NCBI GenBank assembly: GCA_965261315.1
Contig: CBDHDM010000038.1
Coordinates: 62,001 to 126,000, forward strand
Length of the DNA: 64,000 nt
Direction: 5' to 3'
DNA from: Endozoicomonas sp965261315
GTDB lineage: Bacteria; Pseudomonadota; Gammaproteobacteria; Pseudomonadales; Endozoicomonadaceae
The notes beneath the pieces were generated by a model. The model saw only the letters and a program-made list of their open reading frames with translations. It ran no database searches and had not been told where the DNA came from. Below are positions 50,809-58,821 of this stretch, piece by piece. Both the position numbers and the translations under genes were made by a program. Every line of letters starts with the position of its first letter. Within the stretch, counting starts at the first letter, position 1.

Positions 50809-52207
50809 ATGATGTTTAAAAAGACCACACTGGCGACAGCCATCCTTGTTGCAAGTGCTGCCACTGGCGTCTTTGCTGCAGACATGACTGATGATTCCAT
50901 GTATACCGCTGCAGAAAGCACTGGTAATGCATTTTTTGATGATGCTTCCGTAACTGGCGGCGTTTATGCGTTCTCCCGTAAGCGGAACCGGTACAACGTT
51001 TCCACTGGCAAGTTTGAGACTAACCTCGACCATACCTCTGTTCTGGGCAACATCGACTTCAGTTCTGGTTATGTTGGCGGGATTGTTGGTCTGGATCTTG
51101 GCCTGTATGGTTCCATGGATCTTCAGCAGGGTGGCGGTGTTGACCATGAGATGAACTTTTTTCCATGGGACAACCCTCATAACCCAGACTGGTCTCAGAC
51201 ATCAACCAAGGATGATGTGAGCTTCTACAAGGCTGCCCTGAAATTCAAGTTTGCCAATACATGGGCTAAAGCTGGTTATATTCAGCCATCGGGCTCTGGT
51301 GGACTGGGTGTTAACTGGAACTTCATGCCTGGTACTTATCGTGGCGCCCAGTTCGGTGCTGACTTTGGCAGCCTGAGTGTTGCTTATATGTGGGCTGACG
51401 AATACAAAGCTCCATGGTTCCAGGAAACTTATGAGTTCCGCACCAGAAATCCGGATGCAAACCTGACCGGTGCCCTCGACACAGAGATCGACTATCTGCA
51501 CTCTGTTGGAGCCGTCTACACTTTTGACAATGGCCTGATTCTGGATGGTGCATTCTCCCAGTCTGATGACTATCTCGATACTTACCACGCCAAAGTCAAG
51601 CATTCTATGAAGGTGGCTGATGGTACCTTAAATCTGGCTTACCACTACTACGGAGCCAAAGATGCGGGTGACCTGGAAGTCTATGATGGTAGCGCGTGGC
51701 AGCAGGCTCTGACGGCATCGTTCGCTGTTGGTCCTTATACGCTGAAGGCTGAGTCTACAGTGACCCGCGATAACTAAAGGAGACCAGGGATACTTCGTTT
51801 ATCGTACAACCGTTCCCCTCGGTACTTCTGCCGGTGCTTACGACCTGTGGTGGGATTCCAGATCTGACTTCAACCATGATGGCGAAAAAGCCGTTTATGT
51901 GGGCCTGTGGCGTGACCTGGCAGACCAGGATCTGGCTGGATGGAGAGTTGGCGCTTCCATGGCTTATGGTTGGGACGGTAAGCCTGCGTCAGACTTCGGA
52001 GACCAGAACGCAGAGCTGAAGGAAAGTGCCTTTAACGTGGATCTTGGTTATACCGTTCAAGATGGAAACTGGAAAGGCAGCAGCGTTGCACTGCACTGGA
52101 CCAACTACCGTAACCACTCTGGGCAGCCAAGCTGGACTGGTTTCAAGAACGCATTCCAGGATGAGAATGATATTAAGCTGACCATGGTTGTTCCATACTC
52201 TTTCTGA
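50809..52207 (+). pseudogene. chiP: Chitoporin-like outer-membrane porin (OprD/ChiP type), frameshifted
   Basis: The first frame (50809-51777, 322 residues) has a Sec signal (MMFKKTTLATAILVASAATG, cleavage near VFAAD) and OprD-like beta-strands, but stops at TAA 51775. The next frame continues the same protein without a gap, from ITKGDQGYFVYRTTVPLGTS to DIKLTMVVPYSF at 52207. Removing one base near 51765-51770 would restore one frame of about 465 residues, the usual ChiP length. Divergence from chb and the shared operator point to chitooligosaccharide uptake. It is either a real recent null allele or a sequencing error at ACCCGCG; the undamaged rest of the gene fits both. Confidence 0.85.
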
Positions 52208-52219
52208 GTGATAAAGCCC

Positions 52220-52250
52220 CCGGCTCTTTCCTGATAGAGCCGGATTTTAC
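52220..52250 (+). terminator. Terminator after the chitoporin
   Basis: CCGGCTCT (52220-52227) and AGAGCCGG (52236-52243) form an 8-bp stem followed by ATTTTAC, 13 bases after the stop codon. Confidence 0.75.
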
Positions 52251-52305
52251 TTGTTTAACTTTGTGTAGTGAGACCTTCCTGTAATCGTTGTTCTGTGCGT
52301 TCTTT

Positions 52306-52332
52306 CCGGGCTTTATCAGCCCGGTTTTTTTA
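52306..52332 (+). terminator. Second strong hairpin with T-tract
   Basis: CCGGGCT, loop TTATC, AGCCCGG (52306-52324), then seven T. This is a standard intrinsic terminator and probably a backup for the porin transcript. Confidence 0.85.
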
Positions 52333-52372
52333 TTTCAGGCAATAACTATTAAAAAGCCACTGACACATTTAT

Positions 52373-52816
52373 TCAGTTAACAATCTTGGGCCTGGTCGTT
52401 GCCTGAGCTTTCAACTCAATCTCTTTACCATCCCTGAGAACCTGCATGGTCATCTTCTGTCCGGGAGGAATGCGAGCCACCATATTCATTACCTTGCGTC
52501 CATCGCGGGTGCTCTGACCATTAATAGCGGTCAGAATATCACCTCTCATCAGGCCCGCTTTGTCTGCAGGGCCGCCTTCATAGACGCCGGAAATAAGAAT
52601 TCCTATTTTGGTATTTACGCCATAGGCTTCCGCCAGAGATGAGCTGAGTGGCTGAGACTCAATACCCAGCCAACCGCGAATCACGCGGCCGTATTTAATG
52701 ACATCAACAATATATTGCCTTGCGCTTAACGTCACCAAGGAACAATGTTTATCCCGTGTCAGCATTAAGGACAACAGTAAGATAATGATGCCCTTTACCA
52801 ATGGATTTCTCGTCAA
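52373..52816 (-). pseudogene. Duplicated 3' fragment of the DegS-like protease gene (PDZ domain)
   Basis: From about 52702 down to 52373 the sequence repeats the last 330 bases of the protease gene at 55085-56194: it is almost identical across the PDZ part and diverged in the final 60 bases. The protease domain is absent. The frame opens in unrelated sequence from an ISL3 relic, giving a 147-residue chimera with a hydrophobic stretch (GIIILLLSLML, residues 9-19) before the PDZ domain. Most likely a dead duplication scar, although a membrane-anchored PDZ peptide could in principle be made. Confidence 0.8.
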
Positions 52817-53100
52817 TTAGCAGCGCACGAATGCCAGCGCCCTTAGTAAGCAGTAAACCGGAGGTAAACCTGGATAGAGCCCAACGGTAGATCTTGAACA
52901 CATCTGTCCTTTTCTCGCATCTTGCCCATGGGGCGATGACATTGACTGCACTGAAACTGTTGTATACGACCATCACGACGTAAAAATACAGTTGCCTCAG
53001 AGAGCGGCCAATCAATATCAATACTATCGATAACCCAGCCAGAAAATGCGAACATAGGACGTAGTGAGGGCGTTGCACACCTGTCTGATTCTTCAGTAAT
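52740..53100 (-). pseudogene. Decayed ISL3-family transposase fragment
   Basis: One minus-strand frame (52843-53055) contains FQCSQCHRPMGKMREKD followed by DLPLGSIQVYLRF, the zinc-finger start of ISL3 transposases. A second frame nearby contains ALLIDEKSIGKGHHYLTVVL, the region around the first catalytic Asp. These parts are normally over 100 residues apart, so an internal deletion and a frameshift have occurred. The rest of the transposase is missing. It directly adjoins the duplicated protease fragment and may have mediated the rearrangement. Confidence 0.75.
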
Positions 53101-53133
53101 GTTGATCCGTTCAAATCAATCGTTACCTGAAGG

Positions 53134-54513
53134 TTATGTCTGTTGCAACCCCTCACTTTTTATCAGCCAACCTGCGCAAGCCCCTGTTTTTCTCCTGTGG
53201 ATGAGGTGAACTTTTTGTTGATAAAGGTCTGCGTACTGTTTGTTAACGGTGCTCCAGGCTTTTCGCATTGCCGGAGTGAAAGCCTGTTTAGATTTTTTCA
53301 GATCCTTGCTCAAAAGCACATAGTTGAGTGTTGTATACAGGGCATTGGCACGATGAGAGATGTACTCCTTTGGTTGGGCTTTATAGCCACTGACTGACGG
53401 GATTAATAATTTACTGAAGAACAGTGGCCAATGATGGGAATCCGCACAAAACTCCATATTCCATGATGTATAAAGATCATCCCACTCTTTTGGTAGTGGG
53501 TAGTGAAACAGGATTTCTCCATTGCGATCCAGTTCGGCAGCGTGTCTGTGATATTTGCCAGGGTAATTTTTGGCCAGTGTTAGGCCAGCGCAGGCATTAC
53601 TATGATTACTGTTTGCCAGATCTACCACGGTGGCTTCAATAATATTGAAAGGCAATATGCAGCGTCCCAGGGAGCTGGGGAATTCCGGTTTTTTTTTGCC
53701 CGCAATTATTTTCAGCAAGGGTTTTTCCACCGATATTAACTTTATCGTTTTCTTGAGGCCAAACCCTTTTAAAGCCCCCCCCATCTGTCGGCGTTTGTCC
53801 TGCCATAGGTGTACGCACTGTTCCAGTAGTGAGGAATTTTTGGTCTGCTCCTCAGTTAACAGGTTCAGAGCCAGCATAAATGGCAATGATGCCTGAAGAT
53901 TGGACTTGATCAGCTCAGGAGTGTTATCGCTATCTTCAGCGATATCCAGCATTGCAGAAACGGCCTGCATTAAACATTCGTTATCTTTTATATTACAGAC
54001 CATTGAGTCAACCATATCTTCGATATTCCCGATAATCATTTTGTCAGCGAGTTTCCCGCTTATGGATTCAAGCCCGGGTGTTGTCCATTGTTTTTCATGA
54101 TTCATCAGTCCAAGATTAATGAATGTCTGTAGAACGTCATTTCTTATATTTTCAGTTGTTCTTTTCTGTATATTATTTTTGATGTCTGCCGAAAGCTGAT
54201 CCAGCATCCGGGTTATATTGCCTTTTTTTTCCAGGCTGAGAGGCGGTAATACTTGATTGTCTGTATTTTTTCCGCGTTGTGTAATATACAAAAATAACGA
54301 CAGTAGCTTATTTGAGGCAAATATCACAAATCTGGATGCACGGGAAATGACATAGCTGGATAGCTTTTTATCGTTTTTCGTTCCCTGATATTGATTCTGA
54401 CCGATGAGCAGTCTTGAATCATCCGTTAAATGGTTAGCCGACAGCTTATTGATTGTAGATGTCTGGTTGTGAGGGATTATGGATAAATCGGCACTTGGTG
54501 ACCTGGTAATCAT
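53134..54513 (-). CDS. Orphan 459-residue protein, possible effector
   Basis: I recognise no family. The N-terminus is polar and Ser/Thr/Asn-rich, with a hydrophobic patch around residues 60-80 (FVIFASNKLLSLFLYITQRG), followed by a mainly helical body; there is no signal peptide. The C-terminal third has aromatic-rich segments (EWDDLYTSWNMEFCADSHHW). A polar start plus a membrane-prone segment recalls the 324-residue protein at 4260 (SKVVNVLLYIPRKIW), although no real alignment can be claimed. It lies in a scar between the two protease copies, beside an ISL3 relic, and is AT-rich, which points to acquisition. Confidence 0.65.
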   Translation of the reverse strand: MITRSPSADLSIIPHNQTSTINKLSANHLTDDSRLLIGQNQYQGTKNDKKLSSYVISRASRFVIFASNKLLSLFLYITQRGKNTDNQVLPPLSLEKKGNITRMLDQLSADIKNNIQKRTTENIRNDVLQTFINLGLMNHEKQWTTPGLESISGKLADKMIIGNIEDMVDSMVCNIKDNECLMQAVSAMLDIAEDSDNTPELIKSNLQASLPFMLALNLLTEEQTKNSSLLEQCVHLWQDKRRQMGGALKGFGLKKTIKLISVEKPLLKIIAGKKKPEFPSSLGRCILPFNIIEATVVDLANSNHSNACAGLTLAKNYPGKYHRHAAELDRNGEILFHYPLPKEWDDLYTSWNMEFCADSHHWPLFFSKLLIPSVSGYKAQPKEYISHRANALYTTLNYVLLSKDLKKSKQAFTPAMRKAWSTVNKQYADLYQQKVHLIHRRKTGACAGWLIKSEGLQQT

Positions 54514-55084
54514 ATAAAATCCTTTTGATATGCAGATAGCTTAAAGTGGACATCAATTGCTGTTAATATTGCTATTAACCTGACTGAAATTGGCAAATTT
54601 ATTTTTTGAAAAGTAAACATACATTAGGGGGGAGATTAATTGACTAACTATTTAGTTAGCAATATTAACAATGGCTTTATACCTGGATCACTGGTCAGAT
54701 CAGGGGAACTTCAGGTTTAGTATTCCAGGTGGTGCAAATGGGCAGGCGGATGTAACGAAATTGCGCATAATCCTGAGTCTCTGGGCGAGTATGTCAAGGA
54801 TTACAATGCCTTGATTGTTGTGAAAGTTCAGGCCTCAAGGGCGATGTTACGTCCTCCATTTCACTGTTCGTCTACCTAAAGGAGAGTCTGACAATCCGCC
54901 CACCCATCATGCCAGGAGGCTGACCATTATCGGTCAGGATGACACCCGCTTCCTGCAGAAGGCATCAGGCTCTTATCTCGTTCCCACGGTCTTCCGTAGG
55001 AATGCATACTGTACTTTCAGCTCTGAGTGTGCGGTTGGCTCTGCATTCCCACGCAGAGCATGGGAACGAGATGAAGTCACTTAT
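54514..55084. other. 571-bp gene-poor region with decayed sequence
   Basis: No gene is supported. It starts AT-rich, probably the promoter of the 459-residue gene, with a small palindrome CTAACTATTTAGTTAG at about 54645-54660. Short frames between 54670 and 54880 look like broken coding sequence. The last 110 bases hold a dispersed inverted repeat. Confidence 0.5.
54975..55072. repeat. 98-bp dispersed inverted repeat (ATCTCGTTCCCA family)
   Basis: The ends ATCTCGTTCCCA and TGGGAACGAGAT are perfect 12-bp complements. A second inner pair, GGAATGCA / TGCATTCC, is nested. The end motif is shared with the hairpin at 45505-45533. It lies just past the 3' end of the protease gene and may serve as its terminator. 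Confidence 0.75.
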
Positions 55085-56194
55085 TCAGTTAACGATTTTT
55101 GGTCGTGTTGTTGCCTGAGCCGTCAGTTCAATCTCTTTCCCATCCCTGAGAACCTGCATGGTCATCTTCTGTCCGGGAGGAATGCGAGCCACCATATTCA
55201 TTACCTTGCGTCCATCGCGGGTGCTCTGACCATTAATAGCGGTCAGAATATCACCTCTCATCAGGCCCGCTTTGTCTGCAGGGCCGCCTTCATAGACGCC
55301 GGAAATAAGAATTCCTATTTTGGTATTTACGCCATAGGCTTCCGCCAGAGATGAGCTGAGTGGCTGAGATTCAATACCCAGCCAGCCTCGAATCACTCGA
55401 CCGTATTTAATGACAGAATCCATCACGAACCGAGCCATGTTGGAGGGGATGACAAAGCCAACACCTTCACTTCCCCCGCCACGGGAAAACAGCAGGGTAC
55501 TGATCCCTATGAGGTCGCCATAAGCGTTGACCAGTGCACCTCCTGAGTTACCAATATTGATGGCAGCATCAGTTTGAATAAAGTCCTCGTAGGTATTCAG
55601 TTGCAGGTCATTACGACCGGTGGCGCTGATAATTCCCATGGTTACGGTTTGCCCAAGCCCGAAAGGATTACCAATGGCCAGCACTACATCCCCGATTTCA
55701 GCACTTCCCGAATCGACCAGGTCCAGGTAAGGCAGATCCTTCAGGTCGATTTTAAGCACGGCAAGGTCACTTTCCGGGTCGGTTCCAATCATGCTGGCTT
55801 TTACTTCCCTGCCGTCACGGAGAGTGATCATCAGTCGAGCGGCATCCTGAATGACATGGTGGTTGGTCAGGATATAACCTTCAGGATCTACGATAACACC
55901 AGAGCCTTCCGGGGTAATACGGGCGCTGGTTCTCTGGGGGAGAGGGAGGTTGCTGTCACTACGCTGTGACAGACTGCTGGTAGAAATACTGACGACCGCA
56001 GGCGCCGCTTTTTTTACGGCATCGCTGTAAGAAGCCTGCCCCGACAGGTTGAACAGTCTGGCGGACTGTTCAATAAGGCGGTTTCGAGATTTTTCAGAAA
56101 TACCGCCAAACTCTGGTTTGATTAAGAGAACGGTGAAAGCAGCCAGAAGGCCAATGATAATGGGTAAGCCAACCGACTTAAGCAGTTTTTTCAT
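55085..56194 (-). CDS. degS: DegS/AlgW-like periplasmic serine protease with one PDZ domain
   Basis: The 369-residue protein has a single N-terminal membrane anchor (about 8-25), a trypsin-like domain with TNHHV (His113), PESDLAVLKID (Asp143) and GNSGGALVN (Ser217), and one PDZ domain (about 265-365). One PDZ and an anchor fit DegS/AlgW rather than DegP. Such proteases sense unfolded outer-membrane proteins and cut the anti-sigma factor RseA/MucA to release sigma-E. In Pseudomonas algW lies close to hisD, so the position after the his genes is ancestral, now separated by the chb locus. Its 3' end is duplicated at 52373. Confidence 0.93.
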   Translation of the reverse strand: MKKLLKSVGLPIIIGLLAAFTVLLIKPEFGGISEKSRNRLIEQSARLFNLSGQASYSDAVKKAAPAVVSISTSSLSQRSDSNLPLPQRTSARITPEGSGVIVDPEGYILTNHHVIQDAARLMITLRDGREVKASMIGTDPESDLAVLKIDLKDLPYLDLVDSGSAEIGDVVLAIGNPFGLGQTVTMGIISATGRNDLQLNTYEDFIQTDAAINIGNSGGALVNAYGDLIGISTLLFSRGGGSEGVGFVIPSNMARFVMDSVIKYGRVIRGWLGIESQPLSSSLAEAYGVNTKIGILISGVYEGGPADKAGLMRGDILTAINGQSTRDGRKVMNMVARIPPGQKMTMQVLRDGKEIELTAQATTRPKIVN

Positions 56195-56299
56195 TCGGAG
56201 CCCATGGGGATTGCGGTTATGTGATTATAATGACATCAACCGTATCGTAAAAAAAAGTATGATTCTTAATATACAGCTATGTATGGATGGAGAGAACCA

Positions 56300-57088
56300 A
56301 TGGCGCTTGCATTACAAGAAATGGCATTAAAAGAAATGGTGGCATTGCTGGACCAGGAGCTGCAACCCGGGCTTTTTAAAGACTACTGCCCTAATGGCGT
56401 ACAGGTTGATGCTTCTGATACCTCGGGTGCTTCCATAAAAAAAATTGTAACAGGTGTGACGGCCTGCCAGGCGCTGATCGATAAGGCGGTTGAACTTCAG
56501 GCTGATGCAATCCTGGTTCATCATGGTTACTTCTGGCGTGGTGAAGATGCAGTAATCACCGGTATCAAGCGTAAGCGAATTGAAACACTACTGGCGAATA
56601 ATATCAGTCTGGTGGCTTATCATTTACCACTGGATGCCCACCCTGTATTTGGTAATAACGCTGAGCTCGCCCGTTTGATGGGCTGGGATACAGTAGGGGG
56701 AATGGAGCCGGGAGCCAAGTTACCCGTTGGCAACTGGGGGACAACGGGGAAGAAAATGTCCCTGGAAGATTTAAGTCTGGATATTACCAGTAAGCTGGGA
56801 CGGGAGCCTCTGGTGATTTCCGGCGGTGATCATCCGGTTAAAACCATTGCCTGGTGCACTGGGGCGGCTCAGAGCATGATTGATAAAGCGTTGAGCCTGG
56901 GGGTTGATGCTTTTGTCAGTGGCGAAATTTCGGAGTCTACAGTGCATTTTGCCCGGGAAAATGGCATTCATTATATCAGTGCCGGTCATCATGCGACTGA
57001 GCGTTACGGGGTTCAGGCGCTGGCGCGCTGGCTACATGATGAGACCGGGATTGAGCATGAGTTTGTAGATATTGACTCTCCGGTTTGA
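56300..57088 (+). CDS. Nif3/YbgI-family dinuclear-metal protein
   Basis: A protein of about 262 residues with the Nif3-like signature LVHHGYFWRGEDAVITGIKR and, near the end, ISAGHHATERYGVQAL. The His and Asp/Glu residues form the dinuclear metal site. E. coli YbgI (DUF34) is the relative; its biochemical role is not settled. The ATG at 56300 has GGAG seven bases upstream, so it is preferred over 56279. It is divergent from degS with about 100 bp between, the arrangement also seen near algW in Pseudomonas. Confidence 0.9.
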   Translation: MALALQEMALKEMVALLDQELQPGLFKDYCPNGVQVDASDTSGASIKKIVTGVTACQALIDKAVELQADAILVHHGYFWRGEDAVITGIKRKRIETLLANNISLVAYHLPLDAHPVFGNNAELARLMGWDTVGGMEPGAKLPVGNWGTTGKKMSLEDLSLDITSKLGREPLVISGGDHPVKTIAWCTGAAQSMIDKALSLGVDAFVSGEISESTVHFARENGIHYISAGHHATERYGVQALARWLHDETGIEHEFVDIDSPV

Positions 57089-57398
57089 TTTTTTATTGAA
57101 CACTTTTTTTAAAAAAGCGGCCTCTATAAAACCTGACTTATTGGTTTTGTGTCGTACTGTTAGAAAAAACCGGCCGCTTGTTCTTCTTTGATTCGCGTTG
57201 AAAGGCAGATTTACTAATTATTTAAATGTCACATAAATTGTTGCTCTAAATCAATCTGTATAAAAAATAACTCTCGTACACTTGCTCCCACTTTTTCCTC
57301 TGCCTCTCTGCCTCTCTGCTACTGCGGGTTCCTCACGGCGGCGAGGCGGTTTTGTCTTGTTGTTTGGAACAGCGCTTTTCCGCTGTTTGGGAGTAATT
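57089..57398. other. 310-bp intergenic region with a fold-back sequence
   Basis: No gene is supported. AAGCGGCC (57115-57122) pairs with GGCCGCTT (57172-57179), and AAAACC (57128) with GGTTTT (57143) inside it, making a branched hairpin after the Nif3 gene. The rest must hold the promoter of the Dcu carrier. GGGAG five bases before ATG 57399 is its ribosome binding site. Confidence 0.55.
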
Positions 57399-58715
57399 AT
57401 GATCTGGCTGCAGTTAGCCGTTGTGATTCTGTGCATCCTGGTTGGTGCACGTATCGGGGGGATCGGTCTTGGTTTAATGGGTGGAGTTGGTCTGGCCATT
57501 CTTTCCTTTGTTTTCGGTATTCAACCTACCTCACCGCCGGTTGACGTAATGCTGATGATTCTGGCGGTTGTTTCGGCGGCTGCCTGTATGCAGGCGGCTG
57601 GCGGTATGGATTACCTGGTGCAAGTGGCTGAGCGGATTCTCAGAAAGAATCCAAAGCGCATTACTTTTATTGCACCTGCAGTGACTTATTTTTTCACCAT
57701 GTTTGCCGGAACTGGCCATGTTGCATACTCAGTACTGCCAGTGATTGCAGAAGTTGCCCGTCGTACCGGTGTTCGCCCTGAACGCCCAATGTCGATGGCG
57801 GTGATTGCCTCTCAGGTGGGTATTGTTGCCAGTCCTATTGCTGCTGCCACCGTTGCCATGCTGACGATTATGTCCACAAAGTATGACATTACCCTGGGAC
57901 AGATTCTGGGCACAACGATTCCTGCTACGATGGTCGGTTTGTTCCTGGCGGCTCTGGTTACCAATAAACTGGGGAAAGAGTTGAAGGATGATCCGGAGTT
58001 CCAGCGTCGCATGGAAGACCCGGAGTTTCGTCGTAAGATGGAAGAAACCACCACCGTTTCTATTGCTGAACTGAAGCCGGGTGCGAAAGTTTCTGTTCTG
58101 CTGTTCCTGTTGGGTGCCATTATGGTTGTTCTGATGGGCGCTATTCCGTCTTTGCGTCCTCAGTTTAATGGCTCTGCCATGTCCATGGCGCACACCATTG
58201 AAATTATCATGCTGGCAGTTTCTGCACTGATTGTCTGGCTGGGTAAGGCCGATGTGGGTGAAGCAAGCCGCGGTGACGTATTCCTTGCGGGTATGCGGGC
58301 GATTATCGCTATCTTTGGTATTGCCTGGCTGGGCGACAGCTTTTTCGGCGCTCACGACGCTCTGCTGAAGGGTAGCATCTCTGATCTGGTTCAGACGGCT
58401 CCATGGGCATTTGCCATTGCACTGTTTATTCTGTCAGTAATGGTCAACAGTCAGGGCGCGACGACTTCTACCCTGATGCCTCTGGGTGTTGCACTGGGCC
58501 TGCCGGTTGCATCTCTGGTCGCTATGTTCCCTGCGGTCAACGGTTACTTCTTTGTGCCTAATTACGGCCCCATCATTGCTGCGATTGACTTTGACAGCAC
58601 AGGCACGACTCGTATTGGGAAGTATGTATTTAACCACAGCTTTATGCTGCCGGGTCTGATGTCGATTGTGTTCTCTGTGATTGCCGGCTTTGTGTTTAGC
58701 AATATTCTGCTGTAA
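57399..58715 (+). CDS. Anaerobic C4-dicarboxylate transporter of the DcuA/DcuB family
   Basis: A 438-residue membrane protein with about ten hydrophobic segments and the family stretches MFAGTGHVAYSVLPVIAE, SQVGIVASPIAAATVAM and FVPNYGPIIAAIDFDSTGTT. It exchanges fumarate, aspartate or malate for succinate, as in fumarate respiration, or takes up aspartate aerobically (DcuA). The start at 57399 is supported by GGGAG and by family length (433-446); the frame is open from 57282, but those 39 residues are not family-like. DcuA and DcuB cannot be separated confidently here. It complements the DcuC homologue at 8290. Confidence 0.9.
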   Translation: MIWLQLAVVILCILVGARIGGIGLGLMGGVGLAILSFVFGIQPTSPPVDVMLMILAVVSAAACMQAAGGMDYLVQVAERILRKNPKRITFIAPAVTYFFTMFAGTGHVAYSVLPVIAEVARRTGVRPERPMSMAVIASQVGIVASPIAAATVAMLTIMSTKYDITLGQILGTTIPATMVGLFLAALVTNKLGKELKDDPEFQRRMEDPEFRRKMEETTTVSIAELKPGAKVSVLLFLLGAIMVVLMGAIPSLRPQFNGSAMSMAHTIEIIMLAVSALIVWLGKADVGEASRGDVFLAGMRAIIAIFGIAWLGDSFFGAHDALLKGSISDLVQTAPWAFAIALFILSVMVNSQGATTSTLMPLGVALGLPVASLVAMFPAVNGYFFVPNYGPIIAAIDFDSTGTTRIGKYVFNHSFMLPGLMSIVFSVIAGFVFSNILL

Positions 58716-58732
58716 TAGTTGGAACCGTTTAA

Positions 58733-58770
58733 AAAAGCTTCTCTTTTTCAAGAGGAGCTTTTTCTTTTAG
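58733..58770 (+). terminator. Terminator after the Dcu carrier
   Basis: AAAGCTTCTCTT and AAGAGGAGCTTT form a 12-bp stem with one mismatch, followed by TTCTTTTAG. It lies between convergent genes. Confidence 0.85.
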
Positions 58771-58821
58771 GCTGAGCACATATAATCAGGCAGATGATCT
58801 GTAGTGAATTCTGGTCGACAC

